Below are positions 9,601 to 18,170 of a DNA stretch of 64,000 bases, piece by piece. The stretch covers positions 158,209 to 222,208 of the forward strand of contig NZ_LYVJ01000010.1 in NCBI RefSeq assembly GCF_001676385.1. The letters run 5' to 3'. The DNA comes from Stenotrophomonas maltophilia (GTDB lineage Bacteria; Pseudomonadota; Gammaproteobacteria; Xanthomonadales; Xanthomonadaceae). A program made the position numbers and the translations under genes. The notes beneath the pieces are model-generated. The model was not told the DNA's origin and searched no databases. It was given only the letters and a program-made list of their open reading frames with translations. The stretch's first letter is position 1. The number at the start of each line of letters is the position of its first letter.

Positions 9601-11607
9601 AAGGTGCCGGACTTCAACGGCACCCTGCGCGTGTCGGCACTGGTCTACAGCGATGACCAGTACGGCAAGCGCGACGCGGAGACCGTGGTGCGCGCGCCGA
9701 TCCTGGCCGAAGCCAGCATGCCGCGCGTGCTCGCCCCGGGCGATCGCAGCACGGTGACCCTGGACGTGCAGAACTTCACCGGAAAGCCCGGCCAGTTCAA
9801 CGTGAAGGTGGACACCGAGGGCCCGCTGAGCCTGGGCGAGGGCAGCCGCAGCGTGCAGTTGAATGCCGATGCCAAGACCACGTTGAGCTTCCCGTTGTCT
9901 GCGCGCGAAGGCCACAGCGTGGCCAAGGTGCGGGTGCGGGTGGACGGCAACGGCTTCAAGGCCGACCGCCGCTACGAGCTGCCGGTGCGTGCGGCGTGGC
10001 CGCAGGTACTGCGCTCGCAGGTACGCACGCTGGATCCGCTGGCGGCGGTCAGCCTCGACAACAGCCTGACCGAGGGCCTGATGGCCGAGTCTGTGAACGC
10101 GCGCCTGCTGGTCAGCCCACTGCCGCCGATCCCGTTCGCCAGTGCGCTGCAGGGCGCGCTGAACTACCCCTACGGCTGTGCCGAGCAGACCACCAGCAAG
10201 GGCTACGCCGCGCTGATCCTGGACCAGGCGACCTCGTCGATGCTCGGTGCCGATGGCCTGGACGCCAGGACCCGCCGCGAGCGCATGGAAGGCGCGTTCG
10301 GCCGCCTGGCGTCGATGCAGGTGGCCAATGGCAACTTCTCGATGTGGGGTGACGACGGCTACGTGAATCCGTGGCTGACCCCGTACATCACCGAGTTCCT
10401 GCTTGATGCCAAGGACGCCGGCTTCGCCGTGCCGGACAACGTGCTGCAGAAGGCGCTCAACCGCCTCAGCGAGGACCTGCTGTCCGGTGGCAACCAGTTC
10501 TATGGCCAGGATGACCGCGAGAAGCTGAAGTTCGCCAACCAGGCGTACTCGGGCTACGTGCTGGCGCGGGTCAACCGCGCGCCGCTGGGAACCCTGCGCA
10601 CGCTGTACGACAACGAGCGCGGCAAGGCGGTCGGCGGCCTGTCGCTGGTCCACCTGGGCGTGGCGCTCTCGCTGCAGGGTGATGCCAAGCGTGGCCAGGC
10701 CGCGCTGGCGGCGGCCTTCGCCAAGTCCAGCAGCGAGCGCCCGTCGTATTTCGGCGACTACGGCAGCGCGATCCGTGATGACGCGTTGATGATCGCGCTG
10801 ACCCACGAGAACAAGCTGGCCAAGCCGGCCTGGGACGCGCGTGCGGTGGATCTAGGCCGTGGCCTGGATGCGCGCCGCAATGCCGGCTGGATGTGGTTGA
10901 GCACGCAGGAACAGGTGGCGATTGCCCGTCTCGGCAAGGCGCTGGCCGCCAACCAGAAGGCGCTGGTGGCCGGTGAGCTGGTGATCGGTGGAAATAGCGA
11001 GGTGATCGGCGAGCGCAAGCTGTTCGGCCGCAACTTCAGTGCCAGCGAACTGGCCAGCGGTGTTCGCTTCACCCCGCAGGGCCAGCCGCCGATGTTCGCC
11101 AGCATCGACGTAGCGGGTATTCCGCGCAGCGCGCCGGCACCGGACAACAGCGTGCTGGGCATCGAGCGCAGCTACTACGGCACCGATGGCAAGCCGTGGT
11201 CGCCGCGCCCGCTGAAGGAAGGCGAAGCGCTGATCGTGCGCGTGACCGTGACCGCCGACACCACCATGCCCGACGCGTTGCTGACCGACCTGCTGCCGGC
11301 TGGCCTGGAGATCGAGAACTTCAACCTCGGCGATGCCAAGCAGTGGGCCGATGTGGTGGTTGACGGCATCACCATCAGCGACCGTGGCGAAGCGGCCGAC
11401 ACCAAGCACGAGGAGTTCCGCGACGACCGCTACGTGGCCGCGCTGAAGCTCTCGCGCGGCAGCAAGGCCACCGTGTTCTACCTGGTGCGCGCAGTGACCC
11501 CGGGCACCTACTCGGTGCCGCCGCCACTGGTGGAGGACATGTACCGGCCGCAGCTGCGGGGCGTTGGCCGCAGCAACCCGACCACGATCACGGTGGTGCA
11601 GCCGTGA
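6697..11607 (+). CDS. Alpha-2-macroglobulin-like lipoprotein
   Basis: A 1636-residue bacterial alpha-2-macroglobulin (YfhM/ECAM type) thought to trap foreign proteases in the periplasm through a reactive thioester. The N-terminus has a basic stretch, a hydrophobic segment and lipobox LAGC with Cys29, so it should be lipid-anchored. The thioester motif CAEQ is intact at Cys1161-Gln1164 in YPYGCAEQTTSKGY. Several MG-type beta domains lie in the first 1000 residues, and an alpha-helical thioester domain plus a C-terminal MG domain follow. The +2 residue is Arg rather than Asp, which by the enterobacterial rule favours the outer membrane. pbpC is directly downstream, the classical partner gene. 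Confidence 0.93.
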   Translation: MSGPARRKRWGWAAAVLAGGLLLLGLAGCRNDSGQLPKASGEAIATQAEQVKEFTLLRAYPDQKNDGLSLALEFSRPLVGTQDFDKLVRFEEKVGTDESSWTLSDDGLTLRYPFVEAGKEFSLVVSPDLLAADGSRLGKELKQKVFSGELKPVVGFASQGSVLPAKDSRGLPVVSVNVPEVDVEFLRVREKDLPTFFSQYQRGGRRGSWELSSDYERSPINKLAEPVYVNRFILGGKQNERVLTYLPTQDIKELQEPGLYFALLKRTGDYEGEFDTAFFSVSDIGLHTRAYKDKLFVHTAGLKDGEPRKGIDLRVLDAKGEVVLKGSTDGNGNALLNYTLDATHVLVASSGKDTSFLPFNQPALDLSEFAVAGRDNAWFDVYAWSGRDLYRPGETVRLSALLRDNDGKPVKAQPVFLRLKQPDGKTFRETRLQPGDQGYINFEQVIPAEAPTGRWQVEFRTDPASKEAIQGMTLRIEEFLPERMKLDLDSTQKTLKPGEDLRLQANGAYLYGAPADGNRFTARLAVAAEQQPVDGLPGYFFGDPTLQLPREAKDVIDTTLPANGQLREDVALPEEAAKAKAPIAVVLSGSLYETGGRTVTRTLKRVMWPANALVGVRPLFNPEDGADSNGNARFELMRVDAAGAPQPAKGLKITLVRELRDYHWTFNDNRWDYDFTRRFENKDTRTVDAGSSAVAFDFPVEWGEYRVDVFDPSTGLTSRYPFRAGWSWGDDNRGLDARPDKVKLGLDKTGYKAGDTLEVTVTPPHAGKGILMVETDRMLYVQDIDAKPGSTFKIPVTADWERHDVYITALVFRGGSAPSKITPARAVGVVHVPMDRKGRTVAVGLAAPKQMRPEQDLPVTVSAPQLAGKMAHVTVSAVDVGILNITRFPVPDAGAHFFAQRRLGIDAYDIYSRVIESFDGGAGKLKFGGDMALQALPQAKRPTARVQTVDLFSGPVQLDAKGIARIRLKVPDFNGTLRVSALVYSDDQYGKRDAETVVRAPILAEASMPRVLAPGDRSTVTLDVQNFTGKPGQFNVKVDTEGPLSLGEGSRSVQLNADAKTTLSFPLSAREGHSVAKVRVRVDGNGFKADRRYELPVRAAWPQVLRSQVRTLDPLAAVSLDNSLTEGLMAESVNARLLVSPLPPIPFASALQGALNYPYGCAEQTTSKGYAALILDQATSSMLGADGLDARTRRERMEGAFGRLASMQVANGNFSMWGDDGYVNPWLTPYITEFLLDAKDAGFAVPDNVLQKALNRLSEDLLSGGNQFYGQDDREKLKFANQAYSGYVLARVNRAPLGTLRTLYDNERGKAVGGLSLVHLGVALSLQGDAKRGQAALAAAFAKSSSERPSYFGDYGSAIRDDALMIALTHENKLAKPAWDARAVDLGRGLDARRNAGWMWLSTQEQVAIARLGKALAANQKALVAGELVIGGNSEVIGERKLFGRNFSASELASGVRFTPQGQPPMFASIDVAGIPRSAPAPDNSVLGIERSYYGTDGKPWSPRPLKEGEALIVRVTVTADTTMPDALLTDLLPAGLEIENFNLGDAKQWADVVVDGITISDRGEAADTKHEEFRDDRYVAALKLSRGSKATVFYLVRAVTPGTYSVPPPLVEDMYRPQLRGVGRSNPTTITVVQP

Positions 11608-11668
11608 CCGCGCGGACGGGCCGCGGCGGCGCGGCCCGTCCCGCTGGCGCCGGGCGATGAGGACGTCG

Positions 11669-14038
11669 ATGACAGCCCGGCTGGCGGTCGTGCGCCGCTG
11701 GCTGCGGCCGCTGTGGCCGTGGCTGCGCTGGGGTACGGCGGCCATGCTGACGCTGCTGCTGATCCTGGACGTCGCGTTCCCGCCGCCCCTGCCGAAGCAG
11801 CGCGATACCAGCACCCTGGTGGTGGCGGCCGACGGCACGCCGCTGCGCGCATTCGCCGATGCCGAAGGCGTGTGGCGCTATCCCGCCTCGATCGACAGCG
11901 TCTCGCCGTTGTACCTGCAGGCGTTGTTGACCTACGAGGATCGCTGGTTCTGGCGCCATCCAGGGATCAACCCGCTGGCGATCCTGCGTGCCAGCGGCCA
12001 GTTGCTGCGCGGTGGCCGCATCGTTTCCGGTGGCTCGACGCTGACCATGCAGGTCGCGCGCATCCTCGATCCGCATTCGCGCACGCCGTGGGGCAAGCTC
12101 AAGCAGATGCTGCGCGCGGTGCAGCTGGAAGTGCACCTGAGCAAGCGGCAGATCCTGGATCTTTACCTCGAGCGTGCACCCTATGGCGGCACCATCGAGG
12201 GCGTGGAAGCCGCCAGCTGGGCCTATCTCGGCAAGCCGGCGGCGCAGTTGTCACGCGCCGAGGCCGCGCTGCTGGCGGTGTTGCCCCAGGCGCCCAGCCG
12301 GCTGCGCCCGGACCGCCATCCGCAGGCGGCGCAGAAGGCGCGCGACAAGGTACTGGCACGCATGGCCGAACTCGGTGTGTGGACGCCGGAAGAGGTGGCG
12401 GACGCGCGCATCGAGAACGTGGTGGCGCGTTCGCTGCGGCCGCCGCTGCATGCTGCGCTGCTGGCGCAGCGCCTGCATGCGGCGCATCCGGGCCAGGCGC
12501 GCATCCAGAGCAGCATCGACATCGGCCTGCAGCGCACGCTGGAAGAACGCGTGGCCAGCTACTTTTCGACGCTGCCGGAGCGCACGTCCGCCGCCTTGCT
12601 GGTGGTGGACAACCAGACCCTGCAGGCGCGGGCCTACGTCGGCACCTTGTCCTTCGGCGATCGCCAGCGGCTCGGCCACGTGGACATGGTGCAGGCGTGG
12701 CGCTCCCCGGGCTCTACGCTCAAGCCGTTCCTCTATGCGATGGCGCTGGATGATGGGCTGATCCATTCGGAAAGCCTGCTGGTCGATGCACCGCAGAGTT
12801 TCGGCAGCTACCGCCCCGGCAATTTCGACATGGCCTTCAATGGGCCGATCGGCGCTTCCAGCGCACTGCGGCTGTCCCTCAACGTTCCCTCGGTGGACCT
12901 GCTGCAGCGGGTCGGGGCCGCGCGTTTTGCCGCGCGCCTGTCGCACGCCGGCATCCAGCTGCGCTTTCCGCCCGGCAGCACGCCCAACCTGTCGCTGATC
13001 CTCGGCGGCACCGGCGCGCGCCTGGAAGACCTGGTCGGTGCCTTTGCCGCGCTCAACCGCGGCGGCATCGCCGGCCGCGTGCGTTACACCGGCGATGAAC
13101 CGATGATCGAACGCCGCCTGGCCTCCCCGGGTGCCAGCTGGATCGTGCGCGAGATGCTGGAATCGAATCCGCGCCCGGGTTATGGCGTCGGTACCTTCGA
13201 TGTCGGTGGCCGCCCGCGCGTGGCCTGGAAGACCGGTACCAGCTATGGCTACCGTGATGCGTGGGCGATCGGCAGTACCCGCCACTACACCGTGGGCGTC
13301 TGGGTGGGGCGACCGGATGGCACACCGTTGCCGGGCCAGTACGGCGCGGTCACCGCGCTGCCGCTGATGTTCGAGGTGATCGACAGCCTGCCGCGCCAGC
13401 GCGGCGATTCCGCCGCTGCGCCGATGCCGGCCAGCGTCAGCCAGGAGGACATCTGCTGGCCCACCGGGGAGCGTGCCGATGGCCTGCCCGTGGTGTTGTG
13501 CCAGCGGCGCATGCCGGCCTACCTTCTGGACGGTGTCGCTCCACCGACCTTCCCCGAGCGCGAGGCGCGGCGCTGGCAGCCGGGACGGCAGCGCTACCTG
13601 GCCGATGCGCGCACCGGGCTGCGGGTGTCTGCCGATTGCCAGGCGCCGCACGAGGAAGTGGCACGCGAGATCGCGCGCTGGCCGGCACTGCTGTCGCCGT
13701 GGTTGTCCAAGGCCACGCGTGAGGCGTCGCAGCTGCCAGCGTTGTCGCCGGATTGCCGCGACGACGGGCGTGAAGCCAGTGTCGCGCTGCACGTGGACGG
13801 GCTCAACGACGGCGCCACGCTGGCGCGCGCGCCGAACTCGGAACATGGCGTACGCCTGCAACTGCGTGCACTGGGCAGCGAGCAGGCAGTGGACTGGCTG
13901 CTGGACGGCCGCTGGATCGCGCAGACCCAGGGCGCACAGCTGATGCAGCGGGAGTTCGCCGAACCGGGCGCACATACCCTGACCGCGCTGGCGGCTGACG
14001 GCGCGTGGACGCAGGTGCGGTTCACCGTCCTGCGGTAG
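11669..14038 (+). CDS. pbpC: Penicillin-binding protein 1C
   Basis: A bifunctional class A PBP of 789 residues with one N-terminal membrane anchor (about residues 18-35). The glycosyltransferase (GT51) domain shows YEDRWFWRHPGINP, GGSTLTMQVARIL and YLERAPYGG. The transpeptidase domain has SxxK as S349-T-L-K352, an SLN triad and KTGTSYGYRDAW. A BiPBP_C-type beta domain ends the protein. PBP1C proteins with A2M partners are proposed to repair peptidoglycan after attack. I chose the ATG at 11669 because TGAGGA lies just upstream; ATG 11657 is the alternative. The TAG stop is part of the GTAG head of a REP element. Confidence 0.93.
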   Translation: MTARLAVVRRWLRPLWPWLRWGTAAMLTLLLILDVAFPPPLPKQRDTSTLVVAADGTPLRAFADAEGVWRYPASIDSVSPLYLQALLTYEDRWFWRHPGINPLAILRASGQLLRGGRIVSGGSTLTMQVARILDPHSRTPWGKLKQMLRAVQLEVHLSKRQILDLYLERAPYGGTIEGVEAASWAYLGKPAAQLSRAEAALLAVLPQAPSRLRPDRHPQAAQKARDKVLARMAELGVWTPEEVADARIENVVARSLRPPLHAALLAQRLHAAHPGQARIQSSIDIGLQRTLEERVASYFSTLPERTSAALLVVDNQTLQARAYVGTLSFGDRQRLGHVDMVQAWRSPGSTLKPFLYAMALDDGLIHSESLLVDAPQSFGSYRPGNFDMAFNGPIGASSALRLSLNVPSVDLLQRVGAARFAARLSHAGIQLRFPPGSTPNLSLILGGTGARLEDLVGAFAALNRGGIAGRVRYTGDEPMIERRLASPGASWIVREMLESNPRPGYGVGTFDVGGRPRVAWKTGTSYGYRDAWAIGSTRHYTVGVWVGRPDGTPLPGQYGAVTALPLMFEVIDSLPRQRGDSAAAPMPASVSQEDICWPTGERADGLPVVLCQRRMPAYLLDGVAPPTFPEREARRWQPGRQRYLADARTGLRVSADCQAPHEEVAREIARWPALLSPWLSKATREASQLPALSPDCRDDGREASVALHVDGLNDGATLARAPNSEHGVRLQLRALGSEQAVDWLLDGRWIAQTQGAQLMQREFAEPGAHTLTALAADGAWTQVRFTVLR

Positions 14039-14058
14039 CTGCCGACCTTGGTTGGCAC
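14034..14058 (+). repeat. GTAG REP overlapping the pbpC stop
   Basis: GGTAGCTGCCGACCTTGG followed by TTGGCAC has the GTAG head at 14035-14038 and an imperfect GCCGACC/GGTTGGC palindrome. The TAG in the head is the stop codon of pbpC, so the repeat has supplied the 3' end of the reading frame. Confidence 0.7.
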
Positions 14059-14081
14059 TTCCTGTAGGTTTGCCACGCTGC

Positions 14082-14158
14082 TGTAGAGCCGAGCCCATGC
14101 TCGGCCGCTCCTGCGACGTGCGTTCAGCGGTCAGCCGAGCATGGGCTCGGCTCTACAG
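14082..14158. repeat. SMAG dimer
   Basis: Inverted pair: TGTAGAGCCGAGCCCATGCT at the left and AGCATGGGCTCGGCTCTACA at the right, arms perfectly complementary over about 24 bp with a 29-bp spacer. Convergent gap between pbpC and the ferritin-like gene, so it could serve as a two-way terminator. Confidence 0.85.
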
Positions 14159-14172
14159 GGAGCGCTGCACCG

Positions 14173-14748
14173 CTATTCCCCGATCCACCCATCCAACAGG
14201 TCGGCGAACTCGTCGGCGTGTTCTTCTTCCTGTGCCAGGATCTCTTCGAGGATGCGCTTGGTGGTGGTATCGCGGTCACCGATGAAGTTGATCATCTCGC
14301 GATAGCTGTCGATGGCAATGCGTTCGGCGACCAGGTTCTCGCGCACCATGTCGCGGAGGTCGCTGCCTTCCTTGTACTCGGCATGCGAGCGCGCGGTGAG
14401 CGTATCGGGGTTGAGGTCCGGCTCGCCGCCGAGCTGGACGATGCGCTCGGCCAGCTTGCCGGCGTGCGCCTGCTCCTGCTGTGCGTGTTCGAGGAACTCG
14501 GCCTTGACCGCGTCGGCCAGCATGCCCTTGGCCATGAAATAGTGCCTGTAGTAACGCAGTACGCAGACGTACTCGGTAGCCAGGGCGTCGTTGAGCAGCT
14601 TGATCACCGCCTCGCGATCGGCGCTGTAGCTGTCGGTGATCGCACCGTCCTGGATGTTGTGCCGGGCCCGCTCGCGCAGGGTGGTGCGGTCGCTGATGCC
14701 GGAAACGCGGGCGGCGGGCGGGTTGGCGTTGGCTGGCGTGCTGGACAT
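14173..14748 (-). CDS. Ferritin-like (bacterioferritin-type) protein
   Basis: A 191-residue four-helix-bundle protein. The di-iron ligand pattern is visible: Glu in LATEYVCVLRYY, ExxH in EFLEHAQQEQAHA, Glu in LVAERIAIDSY and a second ExxH in LAQEEEHADEF. This fits the bacterioferritin/ferritin-like family that oxidises or stores iron. About 30 extra N-terminal residues (proline/alanine-rich) precede the bundle. No clear haem-ligand Met is assignable, so I do not call it Bfr. It is 29 bp downstream of a peroxiredoxin gene on the same strand, suggesting a small oxidative-stress operon. Confidence 0.85.
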   Translation of the reverse strand: MSSTPANANPPAARVSGISDRTTLRERARHNIQDGAITDSYSADREAVIKLLNDALATEYVCVLRYYRHYFMAKGMLADAVKAEFLEHAQQEQAHAGKLAERIVQLGGEPDLNPDTLTARSHAEYKEGSDLRDMVRENLVAERIAIDSYREMINFIGDRDTTTKRILEEILAQEEEHADEFADLLDGWIGE

Positions 14749-14777
14749 GGCTGGCCGTTTCCTCTTGCGGTGAAGAA

Positions 14778-15260
14778 TCAGGTGGGGAGGTGCTCCAGTA
14801 CATATTCGGCCGAGGACACCTCGAACTGGCCGGGCTGTTCGATCCAGGCGGCCCGTACCACGCCATCGACCACGTACAGGGCGAAACGTCGCGAGCGGAC
14901 GCCCATGCCCGACGCGCTGGCATCAAGCTCCAGGCCGAGCGCGCGGGTCAGCTCGGCGTTACCGTCGGACAACATCAGCAGGCCATCGGGCACGCGCTGG
15001 TCGGCGGCCCACGCCTTCATCACGAACGGGTCGTTGACCGCCATGCAGTAGACATTGATGCCACGATGACGGAACGCCTCGAATCTCTCGACGTAGCCGG
15101 GCAGGTGCCGCGCCGAGCAGGTCGGTGTGAACGCGCCGGGCACGGCGAACAGCACGACCTTGCGCGCGTCGAACAGCGAATGCGTATCGAGCGTTTCGAT
15201 GCCCTCGCGGATGCGCTTGAGGGTCACTTCCGGAATGCGGTCGCCGACATGGATGGTCAT
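14778..15260 (-). CDS. Peroxiredoxin (Prx5/AhpC-TSA type)
   Basis: A 160-residue thiol peroxidase that reduces peroxides. The peroxidatic Cys48 sits in PGAFTPTCSARHLPGY, the PxxxTxxC motif of the Prx5 subfamily. A second Cys (about 73, VYCMAVND) is not in a typical resolving position for Prx5, so the recycling partner is open. ATG 15260 is preceded by GGAG; an upstream in-frame ATG at 15404 would add 48 residues without similarity to the fold. It is probably transcribed with the downstream ferritin-like gene. Confidence 0.92.
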   Translation of the reverse strand: MTIHVGDRIPEVTLKRIREGIETLDTHSLFDARKVVLFAVPGAFTPTCSARHLPGYVERFEAFRHRGINVYCMAVNDPFVMKAWAADQRVPDGLLMLSDGNAELTRALGLELDASASGMGVRSRRFALYVVDGVVRAAWIEQPGQFEVSSAEYVLEHLPT

Positions 15261-15521
15261 GGGGAACTCCTTGCTGGGGCAGGCTAGTGGGCCGGATGGG
15301 ACAGCGGCGTCAAGGCATTGGAAACCTGGTGTGCAGGCCCCATCTCCGGGCGTTGCAGCGTGGGCTTCCAGCCATAGCGTGGCGCATCGGGATGGCATCC
15401 GCATTGCGCAGGATCAGTCGGGCTCACCGGGACCGCACGGGCGGCCGCGTAGCATCGCCGGCGCGTAGAATGAACCCGGGGCGGCGCTGCCGGCGCGGCC
15501 GAAGTGAATCGAGGTAACTGG

Positions 15522-16406
15522 ATGGAATTCAAGGATTACTACGCCACCTTGGGGGTGGAACCGAGCGCGGGTGAGGCGGAGATCAAGACCGCCTATCGCC
15601 GGCTGGCACGCAAGTACCACCCGGACGTCAGCAAGGAGGCCGGGGCCGAGGACAAGTTCAAGGCGGTCAACGAGGCCTACGAGGCGCTGCGTGATCCCGA
15701 GAAGCGCGCGGCCTACGACCAGCTGCGTGCGCAGGGCTACCGCCCGGGCGAGGAATTCCATGTGCCGCCGAACTATGGGGGAGGAGGGTTCAACTTCGAG
15801 GAAGTGTTTGGCGGCGGTGGCGCCAATGGCGGCTTCAGCGATTTCTTCGAGAGCCTGTTCGCTCGCCAGCGCGGCGGTGCCGGCCCGGGGCCGGGTTTCA
15901 GCAGCCACGGCCATGCGCCCAACCGTGATACCCGCGCCAAGCTGTCGGTACCGCTGGAGGCCGCCTACAGCGGCGACAGCCTGCGCATTACCGTCAATGG
16001 CAGGCAGCTCGATGTCCGCGTGCCCAAGGGCATCCGCCCTGGCCAGGTGATCCGCCTGGCGGGGCAGGGCAACCAGGGGGGCAATCTGCTGCTGGAGGTG
16101 GAGTACGCGGCGCACCCGCAGTTCGAGGTCGATGGCCGCAACATCCTCTACACGCTGCCGGTGACCCCATGGCAGGCCGCGCTGGGCACCAGCATCAGCG
16201 TGCCGACCCTGGGCGGCGCGGTGGAGCTCAAGATCCCCGCCGATTCGGACGCCGGCCGCAAACTGCGGCTGCGTGGCCGGGGCCTGCCGGGGAACCCGGA
16301 CGGTGATCAGATCGTCGAGCTGGAGATCGTCGCGCCGGCCGCGACCGACGAAGCGCAAAAGAAGGCCTACCGGAACCTGGCCAAGGCCTTCGGCGAGTCG
16401 ATCTGA
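15522..16406 (+). CDS. cbpA: CbpA-type DnaJ family protein
   Basis: A 294-residue Hsp40 co-chaperone. The N-terminal J domain holds the catalytic HPD at residues 33-35 (RKYHPDVS), followed by a Gly/Phe-rich linker (GGGGFNFEEVFGGGGANGG) and a DnaJ C-terminal substrate domain without the zinc-finger region. That architecture fits CbpA/DjlA-like curved-DNA-binding J proteins rather than DnaJ. GAGG lies upstream of ATG 15522. A typical partner, cbpM, is not next to it. A SMAG dimer follows. Confidence 0.9.
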   Translation: MEFKDYYATLGVEPSAGEAEIKTAYRRLARKYHPDVSKEAGAEDKFKAVNEAYEALRDPEKRAAYDQLRAQGYRPGEEFHVPPNYGGGGFNFEEVFGGGGANGGFSDFFESLFARQRGGAGPGPGFSSHGHAPNRDTRAKLSVPLEAAYSGDSLRITVNGRQLDVRVPKGIRPGQVIRLAGQGNQGGNLLLEVEYAAHPQFEVDGRNILYTLPVTPWQAALGTSISVPTLGGAVELKIPADSDAGRKLRLRGRGLPGNPDGDQIVELEIVAPAATDEAQKKAYRNLAKAFGESI

Positions 16407-16464
16407 CAGGCCGGAGGAGCGCCGGCGGCGTGCGCCGTCGGCGAGTCGATCTGAGGCCTTGGCA

Positions 16465-16523
16465 TGTAGAGTCGAGCCATGCTCGACTGCTCTTGCTGGG
16501 TCGAGCATGGCTCGACTCTACAG
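16465..16523. repeat. SMAG dimer
   Basis: Arms TGTAGAGTCGAGCCATGCTC and its inverse ending GGCTCGACTCTACA, with an about 15-bp spacer. It lies in the convergent gap between cbpA and pilH. Confidence 0.85.
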
Positions 16524-16525
16524 AA

Positions 16526-16554
16526 GCGTGCCAACCAAGGTTGGCACCTGCCGG
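16526..16554 (-). repeat. Degenerate REP palindrome
   Basis: GTGCCAACC-AA-GGTTGGCAC is a perfect hairpin of the GCCAACC subfamily, followed by CTGCC where CTACC is expected, so the GTAG head is mutated. It directly follows the SMAG dimer. Confidence 0.6.
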
Positions 16555-16561
16555 AAACCTC

Positions 16562-16933
16562 TCAACCCTGCGCGGCGAACACCCGCTCCAGCACCTCGGA
16601 CAGCTCGTCCTCAGAGAACGGCTTGGTGATGTAGGCCTTGGCACCCTGGCGCATGCCCCACATGCGATCGGTGTCCTGGTCCTTGGTGGTGACCAGGATC
16701 ACCGGAATATGCCGGGTCGCCTCGTCGCGGGCCAGGGTGCGGGTGGCCTGGAAGCCATTGAGATTGGGCATCACCACGTCCATCAGCACCAGGTCGGGCA
16801 GCTCGGCCTTGGCGGTTTCGACCCCGGCGGCACCGTCGGTGGCGGTCAGGATCTGGTGCCCGAGCTTCTCGACGATGCGCTGTATCCCCAACAGCTGCGA
16901 CGGTGAGTCGTCGACGATCAGAATGCGTGCCAT
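16562..16933 (-). CDS. pilH: Single-domain response regulator, PilH-like
   Basis: A 123-residue CheY-type receiver alone, beginning MARILIVDDSPSQ. The acidic pair, the phospho-acceptor Asp in PDLVLMDVVMP, Thr in VTTKDQDTD and Lys in ITKPF are present. NLNGFQATRTL and VTTKDQDTD..WG.RQGA strongly resemble PilH of Pseudomonas, which tunes type IV pilus twitching through the Pil-Chp system. No other pil/chp gene is nearby, so the subfamily call rests on similarity alone. The ATG at 16933 starts the receiver; upstream in-frame sequence is not domain-like. Confidence 0.82.
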   Translation of the reverse strand: MARILIVDDSPSQLLGIQRIVEKLGHQILTATDGAAGVETAKAELPDLVLMDVVMPNLNGFQATRTLARDEATRHIPVILVTTKDQDTDRMWGMRQGAKAYITKPFSEDELSEVLERVFAAQG

Positions 16934-17021
16934 GTTGTTCCCCGTGTGATGCCCGCAGTGTAGTGCGGGCACATGGCCGGCGGGAGGGCCGCACCTGCCG
17001 TCCGTCGCCCGCCTGCGACGT

Positions 17022-18017
17022 TCAGTCGATCCGGACCACGGTGCGGCCCAGTGACCCTCCGGCCAGCATCCGCTCGAACACCGCCGGCAGCCCCTCCAGT
17101 CCGACTTCCGCAGTGCAGATGCGGTCCAGGTGCTGCGGTTTCCATTCGTTGCCCAGGCGCGACCACACCTCTTCGCGCAGCCCGCGTGGCGCGTTGGCCG
17201 AGGAGACGCCCAGCAGCGATACACCGCGCAGGATGAACGGCATCACGGTCATGTCCAGCGCCGGGCTGGCCGCCAGCCCGGCACTGACCACGCTGCCGTA
17301 GGGCACGGTCTGTGCCAGCAGGCTGGCCAGCATGCTGCCGCCGGCATTGTCGAGGCCACCACCGAAGCGAGCCGACTGCAGTGGGCCGGTGTCGGCCAGT
17401 GCCTCGCGCGGCAACACCTCGGCAGCGCCGATGGCGCGCAGGAAATCCGCCTGGTCGGGCTTGCCGCTGATCGCATGCACGGTATACCCGGCCCGGCTGA
17501 AGATGGACAACGCCAGCGCACCGACGCCGCCACTGGCACCGGTCACCGCCAGCGGGCCGAGCTCCGGGGTCTGCCGGTTGTCCTGCATGCGCAGCAGGGC
17601 CAGTGCCGCAGTGAAGCCAGCGGTGCCCAGTACCATGGCCTCGCGCGGGCCGAGGCCCGCCGGCTGGGCGATCACTGCGCTGGAATCCAGGCGGACGAAC
17701 TGGCTGTAGCCACCGTCACGCGTTTCGCTGAGACCGCAACCGGTGGCCAGCACGGCATCACCCTCCCGCCAGGCCGGGTCGGTGCTGGCAACGACGGTGC
17801 CGGCCACGTCGATACCGCCCACCAGCGGGAAACGGCGCAGGATCCGGCCCTTGCCGGTGCCGGCCAGCGCGTCCTTGTAGTTGACCGAAGACCAATGCGC
17901 GCGGATCAGCACCTGGCCGGGGCTGAGGTCGCCGACCATCAGCCGGGCCAGGCCGCTGCGGTAGCCGGCGCTGTCGTTTTCGATGCGGAAGGCGGTGAAC
18001 GGGGTGGTGGGGGCCAT
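17022..18017 (-). CDS. Acrylyl-CoA reductase-like quinone oxidoreductase (YhdH/AcuI family)
   Basis: A 331-residue zinc-independent MDR-superfamily NADPH oxidoreductase. N-terminal GroES-like part with VNYKDALAGTGKGRI and FPLVGGIDVAGTV, then a Rossmann motif VTGASGGVGALALS at about 150. These are hallmarks of YhdH/AcuI, which reduce acrylyl-CoA to propionyl-CoA. Supplying propionyl-CoA would connect to the methylcitrate genes about 11 kb away, but that is inference. ATG 18017 gives the family N-terminus. It is divergent from hflK and upstream of pilH on the same strand. Confidence 0.87.
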   Translation of the reverse strand: MAPTTPFTAFRIENDSAGYRSGLARLMVGDLSPGQVLIRAHWSSVNYKDALAGTGKGRILRRFPLVGGIDVAGTVVASTDPAWREGDAVLATGCGLSETRDGGYSQFVRLDSSAVIAQPAGLGPREAMVLGTAGFTAALALLRMQDNRQTPELGPLAVTGASGGVGALALSIFSRAGYTVHAISGKPDQADFLRAIGAAEVLPREALADTGPLQSARFGGGLDNAGGSMLASLLAQTVPYGSVVSAGLAASPALDMTVMPFILRGVSLLGVSSANAPRGLREEVWSRLGNEWKPQHLDRICTAEVGLEGLPAVFERMLAGGSLGRTVVRID

Positions 18018-18170
18018 CGGCGCTGCCTGACTTCGAGGAAAACGCCACCATACCCCGGACGTGCCCTTTCGATCCTGCCGATCCGCCCCATCTTGTATGA
18101 TCAGTGATGGTTTCACGGCTGGCGCCGCGGGAAGGGCCCGCGCCGCAGCCCATATCTTGATGGAGCGTGC

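Noticed and set aside
6682..10806. Open frame of 1374 codons on the minus strand opposite the A2M-like gene
   Set aside because: High-GC shadow frame: Arg/His/Ala/Gln-rich, no domain, and the plus strand holds a clear A2M with CAEQ motif.
17022..18017. Acrylyl-CoA reductase as part of the propionate locus
   Set aside because: Functional link is possible, but it is about 11 kb away with many unrelated genes between, so no operon claim is made.
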